A DNA stretch of 64,000 bases from Haloferax marinisediminis (lineage in GTDB: Archaea > Halobacteriota > Halobacteria > Halobacteriales > Haloferacaceae). Below, in pieces: positions 8,969 through 15,480 of this stretch (position 1 is its first letter; the number at the start of each line of letters is the position of its first letter). Both the position numbers and the translations under genes were made by a program. Below the pieces are notes generated by a model, which ran no database searches, was not told the DNA's origin, and worked only from the letters and a program-made list of their open reading frames with translations. Where the stretch lies: the NCBI RefSeq assembly GCF_009674585.1, contig NZ_WKJP01000001.1:310001-374000 (forward strand), given 5' to 3'.

Positions 8969-9053
8969 ACCCCTGTCGTCGGAGTGGAGTGTAAAGAGGG
9001 TCCGCCAAGGGCGGAGTGAAAGTGGTTGGTTTAGCGAAAGTGGAATCGAGGGA

Positions 9054-9266
9054 CTACGAGTCGGTGCCGGGAACGTACCGTCTGAAGAGCGGAACGAACG
9101 GTTTGAGGAGGAGGACAGCGACGCCGACGAAGACGTACAGCGTCCACGCTGCAGGCATCCCGAGTTCACGGAGTGTAAGCGTGAGACCGAGTACGAGGAG
9201 AACGTAGACCCAGAACACGAGGACGACAGGGACGTACCCGTGAGTGGGCGATGGGGTCTCGAACAC
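9054..9266 (-). CDS. Small two-helix membrane protein
   Basis: A 70-residue protein with two hydrophobic helices, VVLVFWVYVLLVLGLTL and AWTLYVFVGVAVLLL, and a C-terminal FRRYVPGTDS. No family can be named. It is read leftward between the receiver/PAS regulator and the hypothetical gene at 8588-8968. Confidence 0.6.
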   Translation of the reverse strand: MFETPSPTHGYVPVVLVFWVYVLLVLGLTLTLRELGMPAAWTLYVFVGVAVLLLKPFVPLFRRYVPGTDS

Positions 9267-9340
9267 AGTCTCCCTTCGGGTCGAAGCGACGAAATCCTTC
9301 TGGGGCGACCACGGAGCGTGTGCGCTCAGACTGGTACGGA

Positions 9341-9395
9341 GTCAGTCACCCAGTCGTCACGCTCGTCAGTCACCCAGTCGTCACGCTCGTCAGTC
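9341..9395. repeat. 24-bp tandem repeat, just over two copies
   Basis: The unit GTCAGTCACCCAGTCGTCAC+GCTC occupies 9341-9364 and 9365-9388 without a mismatch, and a third copy begins with GTCAGTC. The array lies directly after the stop codon (9396-9398, minus strand) of the receiver/PAS regulator, so it is in that gene's 3' untranslated region. Confidence 0.9.
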
Positions 9396-10985
9396 TCAGT
9401 CGCCGCCGAGTTGCTCGAGTTTTACCCGCGCGTGGTCGACGAGGAGTTCGGCGAACTCCTGGTCGTACTCGTCGAACGCGCCGACGTCGCTTGACACCGC
9501 TTGGAACGTTCCGAACGTCCCGATGGGGACGGTCATCGCCGACCGATAGTCTGTGTCTGCCGGCGTGATGTCGGACTCTCGAAGGTCGTCGACGATACTC
9601 GTCTCCTGACTGTTGTACGCTCGCACCGCGAACGTGTCGTTCGAGTCGAGCGACGTTCGCTCGTAGTAGCCGCTGTCGTCGTCTTTGAGCTTCCACGCTT
9701 CCTGAACGAGGTAGCCGTCCTGTTCGATGTCGACCGCGACGAGGTCGAAGTTCAGCACGTTCTCGGCCGTCTCGACGAGCGTCTCGTAGACGGTCTGTTC
9801 GTCGCTCGACTGCTCCATCGTTTGCGCAGCGCTGTGAAGTGCGGTCAGTGTCTGTTCACGCTCTTTCCGCCTCGTTATGTCGACGGCAGCGCCGGCCGTG
9901 GCAAATGGCTCTCCATCGTCGTCGAACAACGGTGTGATTCTCGCGAGATAGACGCGCGTACCGTACGTCGTCTCGAGTGTTTCTTCGACTTCGACTGGTT
10001 CACCCACCGACAGCGCGTGCTTGTCGTGCGCTTTGAACAGTTCGGCGATATCCGCACCGAGCAGGTCGTCAACCGGCGTGCCAGCGACGTCGAGGTCGCT
10101 GTCGATATCGAACAACTCCCGGTAGTTCTGATTCATCAGCATGAACCGGTGGTCCGTGTCGCGCATCCAGAGTGCTGCCTGCACGCTATCGAGGATTCCC
10201 TGCAGTTGTCTGGTTCGCGTCTGGAGTTGTCGTTCTCGGCGTTTTCGCTCTGTAACGTCGGTGAAGTAGACGTAGATGCTCTCGTCGGTTTTCGCCGGGA
10301 AGATTCGTTCTTCGATCCACCGAGTTGGCTTGATGTCGGACTTGGCTTCGATTATGCGTGGTTCGCCCGTCTCGATGACCTCCTTGTACCCCTCGACAGA
10401 CGCGTTCGAGTCGTCGACGGCCATGAGTCGCTGATAGTTCATCCCGACGAGTTTCTCACGCGAGAGTCCCGTCAGTTCGACCGTCTGTTCGTTGACGTCC
10501 GTGACCGTGAGGTCGGCATCCATCTCGACGAATCCGTCGGTGATTCGCATGAGCGTCTGGCGACGCCGGTGGTTGGCACGTTCCGAGCGACGGCGAGCGC
10601 GGTCCTGCGCGACGCTGTTCGTGATTCGGTTCGCGAGAACGGTGTACTGGCTGGTGCCGGTCTCTTTCTGGATGTACTCGGTCGCACCGGCCGAAATTGC
10701 ATCGGCCGCGATTTCCTCTGAGCCCTTCCCGGTGAAGAGGATGAACGGGAGTTCGGGGTGCGTCTCGCGGACCGCCTCCAGAAACTCGATGCCCGTCTGG
10801 TCGGGCATGTCGTAGTCGCTGACGATGCAGTCGACGTCGGTCTCGGACAGTCGAGCGAGGCCGTCTTCAGCACGCGTGGCCGACACGACGCTGAGATGTT
10901 CGTTCGTGCGTTCGAGATAGGCTGCCGTCAGCTCCGTGAAATACGGGTCGTCGTCGACGTGCAATACTCGAATCGTGCCAGCCAT
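9396..10985 (-). CDS. Response-regulator receiver / PAS / PAS / GAF protein
   Basis: A 529-residue signalling protein. Residues 5-120 are a receiver domain with an intact site: acidic pocket at 11-12 (HVDDDPY), phospho-acceptor Asp57 (IVSDYDMPD), Thr85 and Lys107. Two PAS domains follow (about 140-250 and 265-375), then a GAF domain (about 385-525). There is no histidine kinase or DNA-binding module, so the output is unknown; it may relay phosphorylation-dependent or ligand-dependent signals to a partner. A TATA-like box 29 nt upstream supports the ATG at 10985. No cognate kinase gene lies nearby. Confidence 0.88.
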   Translation of the reverse strand: MAGTIRVLHVDDDPYFTELTAAYLERTNEHLSVVSATRAEDGLARLSETDVDCIVSDYDMPDQTGIEFLEAVRETHPELPFILFTGKGSEEIAADAISAGATEYIQKETGTSQYTVLANRITNSVAQDRARRRSERANHRRRQTLMRITDGFVEMDADLTVTDVNEQTVELTGLSREKLVGMNYQRLMAVDDSNASVEGYKEVIETGEPRIIEAKSDIKPTRWIEERIFPAKTDESIYVYFTDVTERKRRERQLQTRTRQLQGILDSVQAALWMRDTDHRFMLMNQNYRELFDIDSDLDVAGTPVDDLLGADIAELFKAHDKHALSVGEPVEVEETLETTYGTRVYLARITPLFDDDGEPFATAGAAVDITRRKEREQTLTALHSAAQTMEQSSDEQTVYETLVETAENVLNFDLVAVDIEQDGYLVQEAWKLKDDDSGYYERTSLDSNDTFAVRAYNSQETSIVDDLRESDITPADTDYRSAMTVPIGTFGTFQAVSSDVGAFDEYDQEFAELLVDHARVKLEQLGGD

Positions 10986-11009
10986 GTGTCTGCTGTTCTG
11001 GATTGGCTG

Positions 11010-11017
11010 TTATAGTC
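11010..11017 (-). promoter_or_regulatory. TATA-like box for the receiver/PAS gene
   Basis: Minus strand ACTATAAC centred about 28 nt before ATG 10985. Confidence 0.5.
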
Positions 11018-11138
11018 ATTCTGCTCTACCTGTCCGGGTGTTGGCCTTTCGTCGCAGCGTTTGCGTCGTCCGAAAAAGCAGTTCTACCGCCGAATATTTC
11101 GGTCTGAGCGTGGTTCCAATGGGCTGCCACACAAGACA

Positions 11139-11148
11139 CTTATTATTA
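11139..11148 (+). promoter_or_regulatory. TATA-like box for a lipoprotein-signal micro-ORF
   Basis: CTTATTATTA centred 28 nt before ATG 11171, the distance for leaderless initiation at that ATG. Confidence 0.45.
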
Positions 11149-11170
11149 GTATGACACGTTTGGAGTGGCC

Positions 11171-11239
11171 ATGCCCTCCAACTGGCGAGCGCTCTTCGTG
11201 ATTGGTGTCGTGCTCCTTGCGGGGTGTAATGGGAGTTGA
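11171..11239 (+). pseudogene. Orphan lipoprotein signal peptide (22 codons)
   Basis: The ORF encodes a 22-residue peptide: a short basic start (MPSNWRA), a hydrophobic core (LFVIGVVLL) and a lipobox LAGC followed only by NGS and a stop. The layout is exactly that of a haloarchaeal lipoprotein signal peptide, but there is no mature protein. Downstream frames contain no convincing continuation. It is either the remnant of a truncated lipoprotein gene or a very short lipopeptide gene; a TATA-like box at the right distance shows it could still be transcribed. Confidence 0.5.
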
Positions 11240-11433
11240 GCTCATTCCCAGATTCAAATCCCCCACTCGGACATTCACGACTTGACACCGAAGTGTTGAG
11301 ACGGAGTCTTGACGGACTCACGTCTCTGTGGGTAGCGTCGCGAAAATGGTAGTGGACTCGCGGGGTCCCCGTGAACGAAGTGAACGGGGGCAAGCGAGTC
11401 CATCGACTAAGGGAGTGAAACGACCGAAGGAGA
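11240..11433. other. Non-coding stretch with a hairpin copying the tRNA-Ala 3' end
   Basis: I see no gene here. At 11353-11402 there is an inverted repeat: TGGACTCGC (11353-11361) pairs with GCGAGTCCA (11394-11402), with an inner CCCCGT/ACGGGG stem. The left arm with its following GGGG repeats the 3' terminal 13 bases of the adjacent tRNA-Ala gene (11434-11446). Confidence 0.7.
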
Positions 11434-11505
11434 TGGACTCGCGGGGATTTGAACCCCGGGCCTCTTCCTTGCGAAGGAAGCGATCTGCCACTGATCTACG
11501 AGCCC
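11434..11505 (-). tRNA. tRNA-Ala (anticodon CGC)
   Basis: Read on the minus strand, the 72-nt gene folds as a tRNA. The acceptor stem GGGCUCG/CGAGUCC carries the G3:U70 wobble pair that identifies alanine tRNAs. The anticodon arm is CUUCC-UUCGCAA-GGAAG (anticodon CGC, codon GCG) and the T-arm contains GGUUCAAAUCC. The discriminator base is A. A TATA-like box is present about 30 nt upstream. It follows EF-1alpha and rpsJ in the same orientation. Confidence 0.95.
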
Positions 11506-11532
11506 TCATTCCCACGGAGTCGTGGGATACAC

Positions 11533-11540
11533 TTATACCC
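11533..11540 (-). promoter_or_regulatory. TATA-like box for tRNA-Ala
   Basis: Minus strand GGGTATAA about 30 nt before the tRNA 5' end at 11505. Confidence 0.5.
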
Positions 11541-11634
11541 TATGTTTCGCTGGTCACTGGGCGTGCGATAACAGCCCGTTCCGTCTGGCGATTATGGGCG
11601 TGTGTGTCGGCGTGTCGAATCGAAGTGAGATGAC

Positions 11635-11686
11635 ACGCGCCTTAGCGCTGATACCAGCTCGGAGGCAGAGTCCTCCGGACGCGCGC
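11635..11686 (-). ncRNA. Possible structured RNA element after rpsJ
   Basis: As minus-strand RNA, 11635-11686 can form a three-way junction. A 6-bp hairpin CGGAGG/CCUCCG (11660-11677) and a 4-bp hairpin GCUG/CAGC (11647-11658) are enclosed by GCGCGC/GCGCGU at the ends. It lies 70-120 nt behind the rpsJ stop. It could be a 3' UTR structure, an RNA-processing site or chance pairing in GC-rich DNA; no tRNA fits this stretch. Confidence 0.3.
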
Positions 11687-11753
11687 CTCGACAGCCGCGA
11701 ATGTGACGGAATGCGTCACGAACGGTGTGTCCGAAGTGGACAGACCGTGTGGG

Positions 11754-12062
11754 TTAGTCTTCGAGGACGATCTCGATGCTGACGTCGTTAGGGACCTGGA
11801 CGCGCATCAGCTGGCGCAGCGCGCGTTCGTCAGCGTCGAGGTCAATCAGACGCTTGTGGACGCGCATCTCCCAGTGCTCCCACGTCGCCGTCCCTTCGCC
11901 ATCAGGCGATTTGCGGGCCGGGATTTCGAGCGTCTTCGTGGGCAGCGGGATCGGCCCGCTGAGGTTGACGCCCGTCTTGTTCGCGATTTCGCGGACGTCG
12001 TCGCAGATTTCGTCGAGGTCTTCCGGACTCGTGCCGGCGAGCCGAACGCGTGCCTGTTGCAT
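11754..12062 (-). CDS. rpsJ: Ribosomal protein S10
   Basis: A 102-residue uS10 protein, the normal archaeal length, starting [20 protein letters not shown]. The loop region [34 protein letters not shown] holds the conserved S10 residues. It is the last coding gene of the EF-1alpha-rpsJ pair, with the EF-1alpha stop only two bases before its start, so the two are certainly co-transcribed and likely translationally coupled. Confidence 0.97.
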   Translation of the reverse strand: MQQARVRLAGTSPEDLDEICDDVREIANKTGVNLSGPIPLPTKTLEIPARKSPDGEGTATWEHWEMRVHKRLIDLDADERALRQLMRVQVPNDVSIEIVLED

Positions 12063-12064
12063 CG

Positions 12065-13330
12065 TTATCGCTCGTTGACTTCGAGCACCTTGCCGGCCGC
12101 GATGGTCTGACCCATGTCACGGACAGCGAAGCTGCCGAGTTCGGCGATCTCGGAGGACGGCTCGATGCTGAGCGGCTTCTGCGGACGGACCGTCACGATA
12201 GCAGCGTCGCCGGACTTGATGAAGTCCGGGTTCTCCTCAGCAACCTCACCCGACGCGGGGTCGAGCTTCTGGTTGATCTCGGTGATGGTACACGCGACCT
12301 GCGCCGTGTGGGCGTGGAAGACCGGCGTGTAGCCAGCGGTGATGACCGAGGGGTGCTGCATGACGACGACCTGAGCCTTGAACGTCTCGGCGACCTTCGG
12401 CGGGTCGTCAGCCGGGCCACAGACGTCGCCACGGCGGATGTCGTCCTTGCCGACGCCACGGACGTTGAACCCGACGTTGTCACCGGGGCCCGCGCTGTCG
12501 ACTTCTTCGTGGTGCATCTCGACCGTCTTCACTTCGCCGCCAACGTCAGACGGCTGGAAGGAGACGTTGTCGCCGGGGTTGAGGGTACCCGTCTCGATAC
12601 GTCCAACAGGGACGGTACCGATGCCGGAGATGGTGTAGACGTCCTGGATGGGGAGACGGAGCGGAGCGTCCGTCGGTGGGGACGGTGCCGGCAGGTTGTT
12701 GAGTGCTTCGAGGAGGATGTCGCCATCGTACCACGACGTGTTGTCGGAGCGCTCGGCGATGTTGTCGCCCTCGAAGGCGGAGATCGGCACGTAGGTCGCG
12801 TCGTCGGAGTTGAAGCGGACCTGCTTGAGGAGCTTGCCGACCTGCTCCTTGACTTCCTTGTACGTGTCTTCGCTGTAGTCGACGACGTCCATCTTGTTGA
12901 CCGCGATGATGAGTTCGCCGATACCGAGCGTACGTGCGAGGAAGACGTGCTCGCGGGTCTGAGGTGCGACACCGTCGTCAGCAGCGACGACGAGAACCGC
13001 GTTGTCAGCCTGCGAAGCACCGGTGATCATGTTCTTGACGAAGTCGCGGTGACCGGGACAGTCGACAATGGTGAAGTAGTATTCGTCAGTGTCGAATTCC
13101 TGGTGTGCGATGTCGATCGTTACACCGCGCTCACGCTCTTCTGCGAGGTTGTCCATGACGTAGGCGAATTCGAATCCGCCCTTGCCTTTCTCCTCGGCCT
13201 CTTCTCGGTGCTGCTCGATGACGTGTTCCGGGACGGAACCGGTCTCGAACAGGAGTCGGCCGACGAGCGTACTCTTACCGTGGTCGACGTGGCCGATAAT
13301 GGCCAGATTCTGGTGGGGTTTGTCGCTCAT
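12065..13330 (-). CDS. tef1A: Translation elongation factor 1-alpha (aEF1A)
   Basis: A 421-residue GTPase that delivers aminoacyl-tRNA to the ribosomal A site. G-motifs are visible: GHVDHGKST (P-loop), DCPGH (switch II) and NKMD. Domains 2 and 3 follow with the expected tRNA-binding barrel sequences. Start at ATG 13330 ([18 protein letters not shown]) gives the family length; an upstream in-frame ATG four codons earlier is not needed. A TATA-like box lies about 55 nt upstream, giving a short leader that contains a small GCGC-CTTA-GCGC hairpin. Confidence 0.97.
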   Translation of the reverse strand: MSDKPHQNLAIIGHVDHGKSTLVGRLLFETGSVPEHVIEQHREEAEEKGKGGFEFAYVMDNLAEERERGVTIDIAHQEFDTDEYYFTIVDCPGHRDFVKNMITGASQADNAVLVVAADDGVAPQTREHVFLARTLGIGELIIAVNKMDVVDYSEDTYKEVKEQVGKLLKQVRFNSDDATYVPISAFEGDNIAERSDNTSWYDGDILLEALNNLPAPSPPTDAPLRLPIQDVYTISGIGTVPVGRIETGTLNPGDNVSFQPSDVGGEVKTVEMHHEEVDSAGPGDNVGFNVRGVGKDDIRRGDVCGPADDPPKVAETFKAQVVVMQHPSVITAGYTPVFHAHTAQVACTITEINQKLDPASGEVAEENPDFIKSGDAAIVTVRPQKPLSIEPSSEIAELGSFAVRDMGQTIAAGKVLEVNER

Positions 13331-13381
13331 TGGTGTATTCACGCGCTAAGGCGCTCTGTGGGGAGTGTTTTTGTTGAAACC

Positions 13382-13390
13382 CCTAAAACG
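13382..13390 (-). promoter_or_regulatory. TATA-like box for the EF-1alpha-rpsJ operon
   Basis: Minus strand CGTTTTAGG. Transcription should start near 13359, leaving about 29 nt of leader before ATG 13330. Confidence 0.45.
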
Positions 13391-13521
13391 ATTTCGATAC
13401 GGTCTACGGGCCGTCTAAGCGCCGTACTGCGATTTGCGGAACCATACCACAGTCACAAACCGGTGAGTCTCTTCGACTGGTCGAGACGCCACGAGATGGC
13501 CTGTAAAGGCCGAAAATCGGG

Positions 13522-14475
13522 TTATTCGAGTCGGGAGACGTCGGACAGGACCGCCGTTGCAGTCTCCGGACCACCGGCACCACGGCCGCTAACGTTCAAC
13601 TGGCCAGCATGTTCCGTCTCCAGTTGGACGATGTTCTGCGTCCCCGTGACAGCCAGCGCGGCACCCTGTGGGACCAGTCGCGGAGCCACGCGCACGCCGT
13701 CGGAAGTCGCCTCACCGATGAGACGGACCGTGCGCCCGTCTTCCGCAGCGAGGTCCAGCGCCGTGCCGGGAACGTTCCGAATCCCTTCGACCTCCGCGTC
13801 GTTGAGTCGGTACTCTGCCTCGCCGTCGCTCAGCACGTTGGCGAGGATGACGAACTTCAGCGCGGCGTCGATGCCGTCGACGTCGAACGACGGGTCCGCT
13901 TCGGCCACGCCGAGGTCCTGCGCCTCCGCGAGGACGTGCTCGTAGTCGAGTCCCTCTGCGGCCATGCGCGAGAGGATGAAGTTGGCCGTGCCGTTGAGCA
14001 CGCCGCGTGCGGCGGTCACGTGGTCGGCGCCGAGGTCAGATATCGTCGAGAGGACTGGAATCGCCCCGCCGACGGTCGCTTCGAACTGGACGCGGCCTTC
14101 GCTCTCCGCTTCGAGTGCGCGCAGGTCCGCGTAGCGCTCTGCGACTGGCCCCTTGTTCGCCAAGACGACGTGTCGGTCGTCGGCCAGTGCGCGCTCGACG
14201 TGTGAGAAGCCGGGCTCGGCGTCACCGAGCGTCGTCGGCGTCGCCTCGACCAGCACGTCGTAGTCGGTGTCGAACAGCGCCTCTGGGTCGTCGTCGCCGA
14301 CGACGCCCTCGCGTTCTTTCCGGTCGTGGACCGTCTGCGGGTCGAGACCCGTCGGGTCAGAGACCGACGACGACGAGTCGGCGAACGCGACGACTTCGTG
14401 ACCGTACTCGCCGGCGAGGTCCAGGACGGACCCACCGACTGCACCGGCACCGAGGACCGCGAGTCGGAGCGTCAT
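13522..14475 (-). CDS. hom: Homoserine dehydrogenase
   Basis: A 317-residue NAD(P)-dependent homoserine dehydrogenase, which reduces aspartate semialdehyde to homoserine in threonine and methionine synthesis. The Rossmann motif VLGAGAVGGSVLDL is at the N-terminus, the conserved Lys is in VVLANKGPV, and the family signature appears as LNGTANFILSRM. There is no C-terminal ACT domain; that regulatory function is probably supplied by the ACT-domain protein encoded just upstream. The ATG overlaps the stop of that gene (ATGA), which fixes the start at 14475. Confidence 0.94.
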   Translation of the reverse strand: MTLRLAVLGAGAVGGSVLDLAGEYGHEVVAFADSSSSVSDPTGLDPQTVHDRKEREGVVGDDDPEALFDTDYDVLVEATPTTLGDAEPGFSHVERALADDRHVVLANKGPVAERYADLRALEAESEGRVQFEATVGGAIPVLSTISDLGADHVTAARGVLNGTANFILSRMAAEGLDYEHVLAEAQDLGVAEADPSFDVDGIDAALKFVILANVLSDGEAEYRLNDAEVEGIRNVPGTALDLAAEDGRTVRLIGEATSDGVRVAPRLVPQGAALAVTGTQNIVQLETEHAGQLNVSGRGAGGPETATAVLSDVSRLE

Positions 14476-15053
14476 GCTGACTCCTCCGTGAGCGGTTCGA
14501 TGACGTGCAACTCTTTCTCCGCTGCAATCTCGCGGACGACGGCGAGCGCCTCCTCGGTCTTGCCTGCCCGTGCAGCGAGCCTGAGGCGCGCGCTGGACGA
14601 TTCTTGCGTCCCGTCCGGTGCGGACAGCGAGAGGTCCTTCACCGTCGCGTCTGCGCACGCCTCGACGCGATGGAGCGTGTCGGAGAGGTCGGAGTCGACG
14701 AGGTCGCCGACGAGGATGAGCGTCACCTCTTCACCGAAGTGCTCCGCACCCGCGCGGATGACGTTGACACCGGCCTCGCGGAGGGCGTCGACGATGCCCG
14801 CGAATCGGTCTGGCGGACACTCGAGGTCGACTTCGACCGGGATGTGACCACGCGGGGTGAGGTTTCCGCGTTCGTGGAATATCGAAAGCAGGTTACCCCC
14901 GTTTTCGGCGATGGGCTGGAGCGCAGCGAGGAGTTGGCCGGGTTCGTCGACGAGTTCGAGTCGAACCGTGTGTGGCTTCGGCATCTCGCCACCGCCGTCG
15001 GTTTCGGCCTCTGCCTCGGCATCGCGTTCGCTGTCGATGTCTTGTGTGCTCAT
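14472..15053 (-). CDS. ACT-domain amino-acid-binding regulator
   Basis: A 193-residue protein. After a short acidic N-terminus, residues 28-100 form an ACT domain (VRLELVDEPGQLLAALQPIAENGGNLLSI) and residues about 105-190 a second ligand-binding-like half. It directly precedes hom with a 4-nt ATGA overlap. It is therefore likely a separately encoded regulatory subunit that senses threonine or a related amino acid for homoserine dehydrogenase; that role is inferred from context. A TATA-like box 130 nt upstream and a 35-codon upstream ORF overlapping this start suggest leader-based control. Confidence 0.85.
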   Translation of the reverse strand: MSTQDIDSERDAEAEAETDGGGEMPKPHTVRLELVDEPGQLLAALQPIAENGGNLLSIFHERGNLTPRGHIPVEVDLECPPDRFAGIVDALREAGVNVIRAGAEHFGEEVTLILVGDLVDSDLSDTLHRVEACADATVKDLSLSAPDGTQESSSARLRLAARAGKTEEALAVVREIAAEKELHVIEPLTEESA

Positions 15054-15157
15054 CGTCCCACCTCCGTGGGCCGTCCCGACAGTGTTGTCGGCGACGCGTT
15101 GCTCAGCCGTGGTTCCGCGTCGACGCGCCAGGAGTCGGGATACGTGCCCCTACGCAT
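15050..15157 (-). CDS. Candidate upstream ORF (35 codons) before the ACT/hom operon
   Basis: An ATG at 15157 opens a 35-codon frame (MRRGTYPDSWRVDAEPR...) whose TGA overlaps the ATG of the ACT-domain gene as ATGA. The ATG is 27 nt downstream of a TATA-like box, so it would be at the transcript 5' end. The peptide contains several Thr codons. No homologue is recognised. It may be a translated leader coupling or attenuating the operon, or a chance frame; the rare AGG codon argues for caution. Confidence 0.35.
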   Translation of the reverse strand: MRRGTYPDSWRVDAEPRLSNASPTTLSGRPTEVGR

Positions 15158-15480
15158 ATGTGATGGTCATTCGGCCACGAGGTATAAGCCTTCGCAGGTG
15201 ACACGCCTTGCCGACGACGCCCGCGTGATGGCACATCACACGGTGAAGACGCGACCCGTCGTGTATGACATGCTGAAGGTTCGACTCGCCGTGTTTCAGA
15301 TGCAGGACGAGTCACGAATGGGCGAACACGAGGGCAGACAGACGGACGGCGACAGCGGACAGACGGCCAGTTAGCGAACAGACGCGAGCGACGAACGTGG
15401 TGCCAACTGACGCACCGGAACTCGTGACGGTGCAGTCGCTGGCGGGCCGATAAACGAAAGAAGGCGCTGGAGTGCGCTGT
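15158..15480. other. Intergenic region between EF-2 and the ACT/hom promoter
   Basis: I see no convincing gene. It holds the near-symmetric TATA motif at 15181-15188, which could serve either strand, and low-complexity CAGACGG-type repeats at about 15338-15372. A 48-codon frame beginning at ATG 15228 on the plus strand is possible but lacks a promoter at the right distance. Confidence 0.6.
15181..15188 (-). promoter_or_regulatory. TATA-like box for the ACT/hom operon
   Basis: Minus strand CTTATACC preceded by a purine-rich CGAAGG (BRE-like). The predicted start is near 15158, at the ATG of the upstream ORF. The sequence is nearly palindromic. Confidence 0.5.

Noticed and set aside
9341-9395. 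CRISPR array
   Set aside because: The repeat units are directly adjacent without unique spacers, and no cas genes are in the window.
11230-11280. ATTCAAATCCCC resembling a tRNA T-loop
   Set aside because: The flanking bases do not form the T-stem and no tRNA body exists nearby.
11630-11700. tRNA-Ser after rpsJ, as in some archaea
   Set aside because: No T-arm, variable loop or seryl anticodon arm can be found on either strand.
15228-15374. 48-codon plus-strand frame in the ACT/EF-2 gap
   Set aside because: No promoter at leaderless distance, no ribosome-binding site, no recognisable motif, and it ends in low-complexity repeats.
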